Positions 22,668 to 34,443 of a stretch of 64,000 nucleotides of DNA are shown here, piece after piece (position 1 is the first letter of the stretch; every line of letters starts with the position of its first letter). The position numbers and the translations under genes are program-made. The notes under the pieces were generated by a model that saw only the letters and a program-made list of their open reading frames with translations, had not been told where the DNA came from and searched no databases. The DNA is from Linanthus parryae (Eukaryota; Streptophyta; Magnoliopsida; Ericales; Polemoniaceae), in the NCBI GenBank assembly GCA_023055425.1, contig JALGPY010000001.1, positions 112,325,057-112,389,056 on the forward strand. Direction: 5' to 3'.

Positions 22668-23645
22668 AGACTCGTCCAGACTCGTTTTGAGATACAACAC
22701 AATAGAAGACGAGACAGCACAACCGAAGGAGAAGTCGGAGCATCCCCGGAGCGCACGAAAACGTGAATCCAGATTCAAGACACTTGTTTGCTCTTCTTCT
22801 TTCTCATTCAAAAACTGTGTTATTTACGTTATGAATTTCAGTAGCTAAACTTTTACCTAGGTTCTCGGTGAACCTAGGGTTTCGTTTTCAGAGATTAGTT
22901 CTACGTTTTGACTATGAATTCATGATCGTACTATCTTAATTCAGCAGTTTTTATTCGTTATTCCGTCTTTGAATTTTACGGTTTATGCATGATCGGAGTA
23001 GCTAACCAGAATTGCTACAGACCCGAGCCGGTAGGTGAAAACGTCTGGTTAGGGTTAGGAAGAGAAGACAGAATTTAGCACCTTACCCCGATGGGCCGAC
23101 TAGCGAAGGGGAGTTAGGACTAGCCTGAAATCGTTGAGACCAACTGTTAGAGAATCTGACGCGGGCCATCAGAACAGGTTAGAAACCCTAGCAGCCTTAG
23201 AACGAGACTGCAGATTTAGGCAGCTTAACAGGAATCCGACAGTCTGCAGGATTGTGATAACGTGCAGGAAAAGAAAAGATACTGCATAATTGGTACGTGG
23301 CACGGATAACGAGACTGCTGTGTGTTTTCCTGTCAAACAAAGAACGAAAATCTGAAGAACCCTAGGGGATCCCGGACCTAGTATCTCAAACCCTAGTTTT
23401 ACAAACTTAAGATTATTCAGAAAACTTCCACAAAAATATTTACGTTTCAGTTATTTACGTTCAGTACTTAGTTCGTAGTTACAAACTCTCAAAATATTCC
23501 TCCTTTTTACACTTTGTTCGTTAAAACTGATTACTAGAAAAACCTGCAAAGTCCCTGTGGGATCGATAATCCGAGTCGAAAATACTCTCTATATTACTTG
23601 ATTCGTATACTTGCGAATAGCCCGCTAAATTGCGCATCAAGTTTT

Positions 23646-23664
23646 TGGCGTCGTTGCCGTGGAC
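23646..23664 (+). other. Gypsy-1 primer-binding site
   Basis: TGGCGTCGTTGCCGTGGAC, six bases after the LTR end. It differs at two positions from the gypsy-2 PBS. This PBS type is typical of Athila/Calypso elements and is usually assigned to tRNA-Asp (from memory). Confidence 0.75.
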
Positions 23665-23777
23665 TTTTTAAGGTTTATTTAGTAGTCAGAATTAATTTTC
23701 AGAGTTTTTATTTTTATTTTATTTTATTTTTTATTTTTCAGTTATCTCACTGCTCTTGAGATCTCTATTTTTTCAGG

Positions 23778-26471
23778 ATGGGCGACAATACCGAGAGAAC
23801 GCCAGAACTGCCCGAGACACGTACTCCAGCCGAGATGGCTCGGTACATCGAGGATCTGATCGCAGCAGGATTCGCTGCCCGAAGCAACCAGAGGACATAC
23901 AACAGATCTGGAAAAGCGTTGGTCGAAAATTTTGAGGTCCCGACGGGTGGACATGAACGAGCTATTGTGGTGCCCGAGATCACCGCAGAACACTTTGACA
24001 TAAAACCCTCCACCATCCACACTGTGCAGACCCTCTTCCTGTTCCATGGCAAAGCTGACGAAGACCCGAACGACTTTATTGGGAAGTTTGAGGATTACTG
24101 CAATAAGGTCCGGTATAAGGGAGTTGACGCAGAGGCACTTATGCTAATTCTTTTCCCATACTGCCTATACGGAGTGGCCAACGACTGGCTCGAATCCCGA
24201 CCACCCAGGTCCATCACAACATAGGAGGGGTGTGTCACGGATTTTCTGGCCAAATTTTACCCCGCCTCCCGGGTCATCCAGTTACAAAGCGAGATTCTGT
24301 CATTCAAGCAGAAGACAGGGGAGACGGTGGTAGACGCATGGGACAGATTGATGAGATTGGTGAAAAAGTGCCCAAACCACGGTTTTGGAGACCCGAAGAT
24401 CCTGCAGGTATTCTACCATGCCCTAGACAGGGAGAGTGCTGACAGGGTTGACAGAGAAGCCGGAGGAAACTTCCTGTACCATGTGGACAAAGACGGGGCC
24501 TATGAGATGATGAAGCAGTTAGCCAAACAAAACACTCGCCTGTTTGATGATTGCAGGATCACGGCCCGAGCCGAGCCAGCAGAAGATGACCGGATAGATA
24601 ATCTGGCCAAGATCGTGCAAGACTTGGTTAAGAAAGTCTACTCGGAAAAGAAGACTGTTGCGGCAGTAGACAGACCAGATTTGGACACAGCCATCAAGGG
24701 GCTCGGAAACGAAGATGCCAATTACGTACAGCAGCAGTGGGATCCGAGCCGGTACAGACCGGGTATGAGAGATCATCCCGGGTTCCGGTACGGGAACCCG
24801 AATTCCGCAGTTTATGCACCGGGATTCCAGCACAGGCCACCGGCTCAGCAAGTCGCACCGACACCGCATGATCAGCCAGGCCCATCTGCACAGCAGTACG
24901 ATTCCCAGATGAAGAAAATCGAGTCCATGTTTCAGACCATGGAGTCCCGGTTCGCGCATATGGATGCCCTGACAGCCGACATGCAGACGACCAAAACGTC
25001 ACTGCGCGCTTTGGAGGTACATGTAGGGCAGTTAGCACAGCAGCTAACAGAAAGAGCACCAGGGAACTTACCCTCAACTAGCGTAAATAATCCACGTGCT
25101 CAGGTCAATGCCATCACCACTCGGAGTGGATTAGCACTACAGGATCCGCCATATCCTAGCCATGCACGTGCAGAAAAGTCGAAGGAAATCGAGCGCGAAG
25201 TATTTGGCCAGGATAACAGCTCAGCCGACCGCCCCCAGCCGAAGGGCTCGGTTGAGAAGGATGCAGTGCAGAACGAAGATAAGGAAGCAGAAACGGTACC
25301 TGTCTCCAAGGAGGTGCCATATCCTTTGAAGACACGAAAGAGGGATGATAGCAAGGACTACGCCAGATTTCTCGAGATTTTCAAACAGCTGAAGATCAAC
25401 ATACCCTTTGCGGAGGCGTTGGCAAAGATGCCCACTTATGCCAAGTTCCTCAAAGATATTTTGTATGGACGGAAACGTATGAGCGATTTCGAGACAATAA
25501 ATCTGACGGCAGAAGTGAGCAACTGTGTGAAGAACGGGCTACCGAGGAAGAGGAAGGACCCTGGCGGTTTTGTGATACCAGTGACCCTAGGTAATGCTTA
25601 CACGGGAAAGGCTCTGTGTGACCTAGGGGCCAGTATCAATCTGATGCCGTTATCAATTTTCAAAACATTGAAAATCGGTGAACTCAGGCCCACCAAAATT
25701 AAGCTGCAGATGGCGGACAGATCCGTGAAGCAGGCTTACGGAGTTATTGAAGATATTCTGGTGAAAGTCGGAAAACTGATTTTTCCAGCAGATTTTGTGA
25801 TTCTGGACATGGAGGCAGGAGACGTACCACTCATTCTGGGCAAACCGTTTTTGGCTACCGGAGAAGCCATGATAAACTGCAAGAGCGGAGAACTGACTAT
25901 GCAGATTAATGAAGACAAGGTGAAGTTCAACGTTTTCAAAAATCTGCAACTACCGAATTATTACGAGCATGAAGACATCTTTGCAGTGGAGGTAGTCGAA
26001 GAAGGCTGGGAAAACGAGGAGATGGATGAGCTATGGGCAGAGATTGACAGAGTGGACAGAGAGAACGAGGAAGGATTCCAGGAGAAGCAGGCCATGCGAG
26101 CTGAAAACCGTACCACTTTACAGCTAGACGGAAAAAGTGGGCAGAAATTGGCCCTGGTCCCGTCACTCAAAGAGCCACCAACCCTAGAGCTGAAACCGCT
26201 CCCGAGCCATCAACGTTCCGCACAGCCAAAGCAGTTTCAAGAAGGGCAGAAAGCACTTCTCGGCGAGTCTCAGAAGCAGCATTTTCCGGGAAAATTGAGA
26301 TCCCGGTGGTCAGGACCGTTTATCATCAAAGAAGTACTTTCATGGGATGCGGTCGAATTGGAGAATCCGCATGACAGTACAACTTGCAGGATGAGCAGAA
26401 ACTGGGTCAAGCCATATCTGGGCCCGGAAGCAGACGTCAAGGTAGACCCTGGCGGTTTTGACGTCCCTTGA
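23778..26471 (+). pseudogene. Gypsy-1 gag-protease-integrase tail fusion, with premature stop
   Basis: One frame of 898 codons broken only by TAG at 24222-24224, where gypsy-2 has a conserved Trp. The gag core lies around residues 80-235 (LFPYCLYGVANDWLESRP, later AWDRLMRLVKKCPNHGF). Next comes the linker [20 protein letters not shown]. The aspartic protease has [12 protein letters not shown] (catalytic Asp near residue 615) and VPLILGKPFLATG. After TLELKPLPSH (near 26210) the sequence jumps to the integrase C-terminus (FQEGQKALL, then LRSRWSGPFIIKEV). About 900 residues of RT, RNase H and integrase core present in gypsy-2 are missing, yet the frame is kept. No zinc knuckle is seen. The product cannot copy or integrate itself. 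In-trans mobilisation would be required. Confidence 0.88.
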
Positions 26472-26479
26472 GCAAACAT

Positions 26480-26540
26480 GAGGTAACTGGGTCGGGCCGT
26501 CGACCGTAAATTACAAGCGCTGGTTGGGAGGCAACCCAAC
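26480..26540 (+). other. Conserved post-coding stem-loop block, gypsy-1
   Basis: Begins GAGGTAACTGGGTCGGGCCG eight bases after the stop codon and ends with hairpin GTTGGGAGGCAACCCAAC (26523-26540; 6-bp stem, 6-nt loop). A nearly identical block follows the gypsy-2 pol stop at 45862-45923. Confidence 0.8.
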
Positions 26541-26687
26541 GTAGTAAGTTAGTTTAAATTATTTCAGTTTTATTTTCAGTTTTGAATTTTGAGAGAGGTA
26601 AGATGAGTGGGTATTGACTTTGAATTGAGCATGTGCAGATACAGCAGAGCACAAAACGAGAACAAAAATGAGTAGAAATACTTTGTG

Positions 26688-27075
26688 TGTGTATTTTACG
26701 CCCATCATGTGCGTATAATACGCACACAGGGGGTAGAGAGAGAGAGAAAAAAAAATTATGTTTGAAAAAAAATTGAAAAATTGAAATTTTGCTGTTGCCT
26801 GCGTATATACGCAGCCAGCGGTAAAATTTCAGAATTTTGAAAAAAAAATACCTGCTAGTTGCGTATATACGCAACCCTGCGTATATACGCAGTCAGCAGC
26901 GAAAATTTCAGAATTTAAAATATATATATATATATATATATATATTTTTACCTGCTGTCTGCGTATATACGCAACCCTGCGTATATACGCAGTCAGCAGC
27001 GAAAATCTGGAATTTTGAAAAAAAAATCAAAATGCTCCCTGTTTGCGTATATACGCAGTACTGCGTATATACGCA
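26688..27075. repeat. Palindrome array downstream of gypsy-1 coding region
   Basis: At least eight TGCGTATATACGCA-type palindromes: 26709-26725 (variant GTGCGTATAATACGCAC), 26799-26814, 26858-26875, 26877-26892, 26960-26973, 26977-26992, 27044-27057 and 27062-27075. They sit in ~100-bp modules sharing CAGCGAAAATTTCAGAATTT. A (TA)n run lies at about 26920-26945. Confidence 0.9.
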
Positions 27076-29205
27076 AGTAGAAGAAAAAAAATATTTTTTT
27101 CGGACAGCAGCACGTTTTTGCCCCATTTTCTCTCTCTACCTCCATACACAGATCCGTGGAGTTTGAAGCGAATTCAGAAAATTTCGTAGCAGGAAAGGAA
27201 GATTTTCAAAATCTTGAAGAATCGACCCCGGTGTGTTTTGGCACACTCGACCATCACAGGGACTCGTACGAGTTGGGGATTTTTCAGAAACAGTTTTTTC
27301 TGCAGAACAGAGCAATCGACCCCGGTGTACGAAAGTATACTCGACCATATGGGAGCACATTGTCCCACACGATGGTGCTCGGGGATTGCACATTTGAAGA
27401 GCGCATATAGACACCGGAAGATTGACAACTTCCGTCGAGAAATTTTCTGGCGACCGGTCAACAGTCCTGCTCCACCGAAATCTGCAAAAAAAGTCAGCAC
27501 CTGTAAGAACTGACTCCGGGTGCACAGGTTCGATTATGTCTCTCGCTTTATTTTTCTGCATATGCTGCCAGTTGTTCCCACTCGATGAGGCAAGCCAGCT
27601 CATCCAATACAGATTATATGCCTGATGATTAGTACCATGAGGGCATGGCACCATCCAGTGTGGGGGTGGTGGCGTTGTGACTGCATTACGTTTTATTAAA
27701 AAAAATGAAAAAAATTAAAATTTTGAGACTGGGCGAAGGATTTAGCTTAAAACCGGAGAGAGTTTAATGATAGAAAATTTCCCGAAGTGGACGAACTTAG
27801 GTGAGGAAGAGCTGCGAGAATCTGTCTAGGGGAGTTAATAGAGCCAATACACTTCAGAAAACGCAAGTAGCTGTCTCCCGAGCAATGTATCCGACTGGCT
27901 GCCAAACCATAGTCACCAGGTAGTCGTCAACCCGCCATCACGGTCACCACATCATTTGGTGGAGTGATAGGCCATAGGGGACCTCACGTCCTGTCTCGCG
28001 CCTTAGGTCCACTAGTGAGCCCCGTTGATCCATCAACCCTTTTCTTGGTAACCGTTTCACATAGGAAGTCGTTTTTTTATACTCGCATCATTGTTAGTAT
28101 TTTTACCCTTCCTAAGCGTCATGGCACGAGGGAGCTGAGTCGAGGGGGATTTTCTGGGGTAGAGCAGAATTGTCATATTTGATAGTGGATGATCTTCATT
28201 TTTATATTTGAGGGTGTGTAAGGGTGAGATAGTGACGGCAGCACACTTCAGTGTGGCGGTGACTCACGACATTACACCGTGATCACAGGAGGAGAGCCGT
28301 AGTGCGTAAGTTTTCCGCACGACATAAGGAACTTGGGTTGACAGGGTTATCTGGAGGACGCGCTGTGCGATTTAGACATCCTTGGAGTGAGGAGGATCGG
28401 TTGGAAAAGCGCGATTATTTTACAAATTGACTACATGGTTCGGAATTAGTGTGGGGGTGGTCGTTTCAGATTTTATTTCTGTATTTTTCTGCCACCCCAC
28501 GTTTTTGGTTTATCATAGAGTTGGCCTGGTTTATATTCTTGTATTTATTGTGTTGCCCCGCAAAAAAAAAAAAAAAAGAGAAAAAAAGAGAGAAAAAAAA
28601 AACGAAAAGAAAAAAGTATCAAATGCATAAAATTCAGGGTGCTTGATTGATTTTATTTCAAAACGCCGGACCGGCAATTTTTGTCACAGTTTCACATTCG
28701 TTCACAGTTGTGGCCGCGAGAACGGCAGTTACACCGGGACTGGGGAAATTGAGTGTCTAGAATCTTAGGTGATTTGGGTCAGTTTCTATCATCCTGGTGA
28801 GGGAGTGTGAGATTGGGGTGTGTGTGAGTGTGCTGTGACGTTTAGGACATCGCTTCTAAATGACTTATCCTACCGTCCCAAAACCGGCAGATTTACATTA
28901 CACCCGGAGTAAAAGCACGGAAGGTGTGCGTTAGGGATACGTTCGGTTTGCGTGCAAAAGCGGAAGTAAGTGGTGTTCGTGCTTGTTCCTAACCTAGGTT
29001 GGTCGCGAGTTCTTTCGATCACCGCAGTTTCTGAAATCAAGGGGAATATGAGAACTTGATGATGTTCAGTTTGAGTTGAAGAGATTGCCCAGTCTCACCA
29101 AAAATATACACAATTTTTATTTTAGTAATACTGTTTTTAAATAAGTGCAGTTACACCGCTCTGGATTGATTCGGGATAGTATGCATTGGTAGTATATTGC
29201 TGTAG
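27076..29205 (+). other. Gypsy-1 3' non-coding region
   Basis: About 2.1 kb with no long frame; the accessory ORF of gypsy-2 has no counterpart. Short frames are coincidental. It contains two PPT-like motifs AGTGTGGGGGTGGT (27657-27670, 28448-28461), an A-rich run at 28562-28616, and patches that align in order with the gypsy-2 3' region (for example GTGTGGCGGTG near 28251 and GGAGAGCCGT near 28293). CGACCCCGGTGT occurs twice near 27224 and 27318. Confidence 0.7.
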
Positions 29206-29224
29206 TTTGCTCAGGACGAGCAAA
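29206..29224 (+). other. Pre-PPT hairpin, gypsy-1
   Basis: TTTGCTCAGGACGAGCAAA: a perfect 7-bp stem with a 5-nt loop, a few bases before the PPT. Gypsy-2 has the same hairpin at 51113-51131 with one loop change. Confidence 0.75.
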
Positions 29225-29228
29225 GTTT

Positions 29229-29242
29229 GGTGTGGGGGTATT
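29229..29242 (+). other. Gypsy-1 polypurine tract
   Basis: GGTGTGGGGGTATT immediately precedes the 3' LTR (TGATAAC). It is the expected plus-strand priming site. Confidence 0.75.
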
Positions 29243-31359
29243 TGATAACGCCTAAATAGGGGTTATTTTATAGCCTGAAAAGATGTGTATGTGTGCTGGA
29301 AAACCGCGTTTTTAGCCAGAATTCACCCTCGGAAAGCCTCGGTTTTAGGAACGAGACGTTTATTTGCTCTTCGTGAATTTCTGCATTTTTCGTACTTTTA
29401 TTGGATATGATCGCGGGTTTTTTTCATGTTTTTACAGGAACAGGTTCGGAAGTGCATTGGGATGTGTGCCGAGACAGAACCGGGATCGCCTCGAGAAACG
29501 TGCAGAAAATGCTCGGAGCAGGATTTGACCGAGACTGGTACAAGGGAGAGCGGAATGGAAAACGGAAAGGCTGGAGGAAAACGAGCAGTGAAAACCGACC
29601 GAGGAAGCTGAAAACGCCAAAACCGAGAATTACCGGGATGCGCTCGGTTGACAATATCTTGAGCTTGACTTGGAATTTTGAAATGAAACCAGGGGCAAAA
29701 GAACGGTGACGTCAAGGGCTTTCCGAAAACAGGTTATAATGCTGAAACGGAGTCCGGCCGAAAAACCGACTCCCGTCACGTGTGGGTCCCAGTCACGCCA
29801 CGCCCGAGTAAGGGGTCTCGGTTCCCGCTGTCCAGAGTCAGGAGCAACTATTTCATGTTCGTGACGATTTCCGGGACAGTTTTGGCCTAGGGGTATTTTG
29901 GTCATTTTGGCACCGGGCCCGGGTTTCCGGAGTCAAGTTCAGATTTTGTCTCCCAAATTCAGTCAGCAGTTTTCCTATGGCCAGAGTCAGGATTGGACAG
30001 AATTTGGAGCGGTTTTAACCCAGGGGTATTTTGGTAATTTTGATAAGTTTCGGGTGAAAACGCAAGACGGGAACACGGGAAAGCAGGAAGACACCGAGGA
30101 AGGAAAACCGGAGATTTCAGGCAGAAGTGTGGGACCCAGAAGACCCAACCGGGCCCACCAGAGGACCAAGCCGGGCCAGGACACAGCCCTGTCTGCGTAT
30201 ATACGCAGGGCTGCGTATATAGGCAGGCAAGGGGGTGGGGGATGCTGAGTTGTGGGCCCCTGGTTGCGTATATACGAAACCCTGCGTATATACGCAGCCA
30301 GTTTAACTTTTTTCCAAATTCGGTGGACCGATGGCAGTTTCCGTAATTTCTGACGCACACGTTTCGGGAAAAACAGCACTATTTAAAGACTCGTCCAGAC
30401 TCGTTTTGAGATACAACACAACAGAAGACAAGACAGCACAACCGAAGGAGAAGTCGGAGCATCCCCGGAACGCACGGAAACGTGAATCCAGATTCAAGAC
30501 ACTCGTTTGCTCTTCTTCTTTCTCATTCAAAAACTGTGTTATTTACGTTATGAATTTCAGTAGCTAAACTTTTACCTAGGTTCTCGGTGAACCTAGGGTT
30601 TCGTTTTCAGAGATTAGTTCTACGTTTTGATTATGAATTCATGATCGTACTATCTTAATTCAGCAATTTTTATTCGTTATTCCGTCTTTGAATTTTACGG
30701 TTTATGCATGATCGGAGTAGCTAACCAGAATTGCTACAGATCCGAGCCGGTAGGTGAAAACGTCTGGTTAGGGTTAGGAAGATAAGACAGAATTTAGCAC
30801 CTTACCCCGATGGGCCGACTAGCGAAGGGGAGTTAGGACTAGCCTGAAATCGTTGAGACCAACTGTTAGAGAATCTGACCCAGGCCATCAGGACAGGTTA
30901 GAAACCCTAGCAGCCTTAGAACGAGACTGCAGATTTAGGCAGCTTAACAGGAATCCGACAGTCTGCAGGATTGTGATAACGTGCAGGAAAAGAAAAGATA
31001 CTGCACAATTGGTACGTGGCACAGATAACGAGACTGCTGTGTGTTTTCATGTCAAACAAAGAACGAAAATCTGAAGAACCCTAGGGGATCCCGGGACCTA
31101 GTATCTCAAACCCTAGTTTTACAAACTTAAGATTATTCAGAAAACTTCCACAAAAATATTTACGTTTCAGTTATTTACGTTCAGTACTTAGTTCGTAGTT
31201 ACAAACTCTCAAAATATTCCTCCTTTTTACACTCTGTTCGTTAAAACTGATTACTAGAAAAACCTGCAAAGTCCCTGTGGGATCGATAATCCGAGTCGAA
31301 AATACTCTCTATATTACTTGATTCGTATACTTGCGAATAGCACGCTAAATTGCGCATCA
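29243..31359 (+). repeat. Gypsy-1 3' LTR (2117 bp)
   Basis: Matches the 5' LTR with about 2% differences. It is 17 bp longer, mainly because of one extra palindrome unit near 30209-30226. It ends GCGCATCA at the right GAAAC duplication. Its TATA-like site is near 30380. Confidence 0.92.
30193..30297. repeat. Palindrome array, gypsy-1 3' LTR (4 units)
   Basis: Units at 30193-30208 (perfect), 30211-30226 (CTGCGTATATAGGCAG, one mismatch), 30262-30281 (GGTTGCGTATATACGAAACC, one mismatch) and 30282-30297 (perfect). The 5' LTR has three units. Confidence 0.9.
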
Positions 31360-31364
31360 GAAAC

Positions 31365-31669
31365 CACCCCAACCCGTCCGCCCCTTTGCCGTCGGCCACA
31401 CCAAGGCGAGGCCTTGGTGCTCCGTTTTGCGTGATCATCATCCTCCTTCTTCCGTTCATAGTACATCGCGGTGAGAAGGAATCCAATCAAGATCCATGGT
31501 GTGGATATTCATAGAGACGAAGACACTATTCTTCGTGTGATCTCCCAAACCAAGGTACACATCTTTTATGCTCTTATCATGTTGTGATTAGCTCTTCCTG
31601 TGATCCTTGGTGGGCTTTGAGTAGGAATTTTTTGTTATTCCGCTGTGTTACCTACGTCAAAACCCAACA
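31365..31669 (+). repeat. Copia 5' LTR, right part
   Basis: The LTR resumes directly after the right GAAAC duplication and ends AACCCAACA. It matches the last 305 bp of the 3' LTR. Confidence 0.9.
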
Positions 31670-31670
31670 G

Positions 31671-31682
31671 TGGTATCAGAGC
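31671..31682 (+). other. Copia primer-binding site
   Basis: TGGTATCAGAGC one base after the 5' LTR, the classic initiator tRNA-Met PBS of plant copia elements. Confidence 0.9.
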
Positions 31683-33273
31683 CATAGGTCGTAGCGCATA
31701 ACATGATTTTAATTGGCATAGTAGATGCAAATTGAATTTGATTCAAAGACAAACAAGATCTAATTTAACAATGGACGTGTAAATTGGTGAGTTCGATCAG
31801 ATAGGATGTGAATAATTGGATTTTTGAAAAATTAGGGTTCTTGGGCACATAATTGGGAAAAAGGGTTTTTTCAATTATGGAAACAACTTTATGGAAACAA
31901 CTAAGCTTGGAAACAAGGCAAGGAATTGTTTTGGAAACAATTCCAAAGGAGGTTCGGCCCCCTATGGGGTCGCCCCCTTGCCTTGCCGCCCAAGCTAGGC
32001 TCGGAAAAGGGGTTGAGCCGACCTATCGTGAGGCCTAGCCGCGCGTGAGGCTCGGCCGACCGCCGTGAGGCCTAGCCTTGGTCCTTGGGTAGTTCGGTCA
32101 TGATGGATGGTGGACTCCTTGACCGTTGTGACCCTAATTACCCAATTTCAACTAAAATTGAACAAGCGCGTTAAAATTTATTTTAACTGTATTATGTGCT
32201 TTGTTTCATGGTGGATGGATATGGCCTAGGTTGTGGATGTTTGTGTTTGTTGTGGTTTGGTTTACGGCCTGTGAGCTGATCAAATTAATGTATTAGTTAG
32301 TTAATTTTACGGCCTGCGAGCTGATCATATTCTCAACATGTGTGGTTTTATTTATTTATTCTAGATGTTAGGGTAGAATTAGAAATATTTAGATGATAGC
32401 CAAGAGCATGGAGAAGAAGACCTGAGGACCAAAGAAGCCACAAAGACTATGAAGGTCTCATCCTAGACGCGCGCAGCTATGGTGGAGCACATGGAATTGA
32501 GCTTGACACTTATTATCATTGGCTTGGTAATATCTTAGTCTTGGGGCCATATCCATGCCACGTTAATTTTTCTTTTGTGGATGTTTATTATTTATGTCTT
32601 GTTATTTATTTTTGTGTGTATGGCGATACTGGCAAAACGTTAACAAGATAATAATAATAAACAAGTTTGATATTTTATTGTGGATTTCCCAATCCAAATA
32701 AGTAGATTATGTTGATGGGTTCAACCAAACGAATAATGACTATCAAATCCCTCAATGGAATTATTGTGTTTTGCCTTTTCTTGCCTAAACACCCTTCATG
32801 GTCAAGGTCTATTAAATTCGGGCTTGCCAAAGCAAGGCGTTATAATTTACCTTGATGTGTTGAGGACGAAACAAGCAAGTAATGTGTGATTGTTGAAGCA
32901 AGATGTTGGACGCAAATAGGCAAAATCAATTGGATTGATGAACCTAGAGGCATGAGAATTAGGTGTTATCTAAAGGATAAAGAATAATGAATTATTTCCC
33001 TAATCAGACCAAGAGTTGCATGGGATGCAATTGGAATGGTTCTTACCTAAATAATCAATTCTTGGGTGACTTGCCAAAGCAAGCTCAAGAAGAAGTGAAA
33101 TATGGATCTTGCACCCACTAGAAAATATACATGATATTTTCTGCATTAATGTCGAGGGCTATTAATCCGATAAAAATAGTGGGAACTATATTTAATGATC
33201 TAGCCATTGTTGAATATAGTTAAATTGTTCAAAATACTAAAAATGCACATTTCTCGTTTTTGTAGAATTCCAA
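31683..33273 (+). other. Copia untranslated leader
   Basis: 1.6 kb between PBS and gag with no conserved frame. A GC-rich patch near 31950-32090 repeats GTGAGGC.TAGCC and GCTCGGCCGACC-type motifs. The second half aligns with the leader of the older copia fragment at 4720-5119. Confidence 0.7.
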
Positions 33274-34438
33274 ATGGCAAACAATCACGCATCGACTTCA
33301 TCCCTGCGATCTGTCCTTGATAAGGACAAACTCTCTGGAACAAATTTCCTTGACTGGTACAGAAACTTAAGGATCGTCCTTAAGCAAGAAAAGAAACTGT
33401 ACGTCTTAGACAATCCTATTCCAGAACCACCCCAGGATGAGTCTAATCTAGCCGATGTAAGAGCACATCAGAAACATATAGATGATTGTAACGATGTGAC
33501 TTGCCTCATGCTCTGCACCATGACCTCTGAGCTTAAGAAGCAACACGAGAACAAGGAAGCTTATGATATGATCATACACTCGAAACAGTTGTGTTTCAGG
33601 AACAGGTAAGGCATGAGCGTTATGAAGTGTCCAAAGCACTGTTCAAGAGCAGTCTCGCAGGAGGGAACCCAGTTGGGCCTCATGTACTCCGAATGATCGG
33701 GTACATTGAGAACCTAACGAGACTAGGGTTCCAACTGGGCTAAGAGTTTGCTAATGATCTTGTCTTGCAATCGTTTCCCGACAGTTATAACCAGTTCATC
33801 ATGAACTATAACATGAACGAGATCAGTAATACTCTGCCAGACTTGCTGAGCATGACAGCTGAACAGAGCATCAACAAAGGCAAGGGCAAGGACATAATTA
33901 TGGTGAATAAGAGGAAGGTCAAGGGAGTTTCCTCTACTTCTAAACGAAAGCGCAAGAAAGTCGCAAATTCCAAGGAAGCCCTAAAGGCTAGTGGGGACGT
34001 GGCTAAAGGCGATTGTCACTACTGCAGCCAGTCGGGTCACTGGAGGAGGAATTTCCCCAAGTATCTGGAGGATAAGAAGCTTGGAAGAGTGATTCCACCA
34101 CCACCAGGTATTTTTGTTATAGACGTCAATCTATCTATTTCTTCATCTTGGGTATTGGATACTGTATGTGGATCTCACATATGTCGAAAAATGCAGGATT
34201 TGAAAAGAAGTAGAAGATTGGCTAAAGGGGAGATAGATCTGCGCGTCGGGAATGGAGCAAAAGTTGATGCATTAGCTATAGGCGTTTATGAACTATCTTT
34301 GCCTTCTGGACTTATTTTAGAATTAGACAATAGCTATTATGTGCCTGTTATGAGGAGAAACATTATTTCCGTTTCTTGTTTGGACGAGAAATGTTTTTCT
34401 ATTTCAATAAAGGACAAGTGTTGCTCCATTTTATTTTG
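33274..34438 (+). pseudogene. Copia gag-protease, broken
   Basis: Gag starts at ATG 33274 (motif SGTNFLDWYRNLRIVL), then loses frame after 33609 and resumes in another frame at about 33765. The zinc knuckle at 34011-34054 reads CHYC..GHWRRNF: the final Cys is replaced by Phe, so zinc binding is lost. The protease motif near 34148 is WVLDTVCGSH, so the catalytic Asp-Thr-Gly has become Asp-Thr-Val. TGA ends the frame at 34438. Every key module is damaged. Confidence 0.88.
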
Positions 34439-34443
34439 ATAGT

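Larger units (their letters stand above)
21540..23639 (+). repeat. Gypsy-1 5' LTR (2100 bp)
   Basis: Starts TGATAACGCCCAAATAGG, whose first bases can fold into a hairpin. Ends TTGCGCATCA. It holds three palindromes, a TATTTAAA site and GC-rich U3 sequence with repeated AAAACCGA/GGTATTTTGG motifs. Confidence 0.92.
21540..31359 (+). mobile_element. Gypsy-1: Athila-like Ty3/gypsy element, deletion derivative
   Basis: 9820 bp, exact target duplication GAAAC (21535-21539 and 31360-31364), LTRs of 2100 and 2117 bp (TGATAACGCC...GCGCATCA), a PBS of the TGGCG..GTTGCC..GGAC type and a PPT. It encodes gag, protease and the integrase C-terminus only, with one premature stop. I count roughly 40 differences between its LTRs (about 2%), so it is younger than the copia host and older than gypsy-2. 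It carries a private palindrome family in the LTRs and downstream of the coding region. Confidence 0.93.

Noticed and set aside
22196..22811. Frames up to 184 codons in the gypsy-1 LTRs
   Set aside because: They overlap on both strands within GC-rich LTR sequence and include the palindromes; no domain.
24230..24442. A separate small frame between the two gag segments of gypsy-1
   Set aside because: It is out of frame with gag-protease, which continues in one frame across the TAG at 24222.
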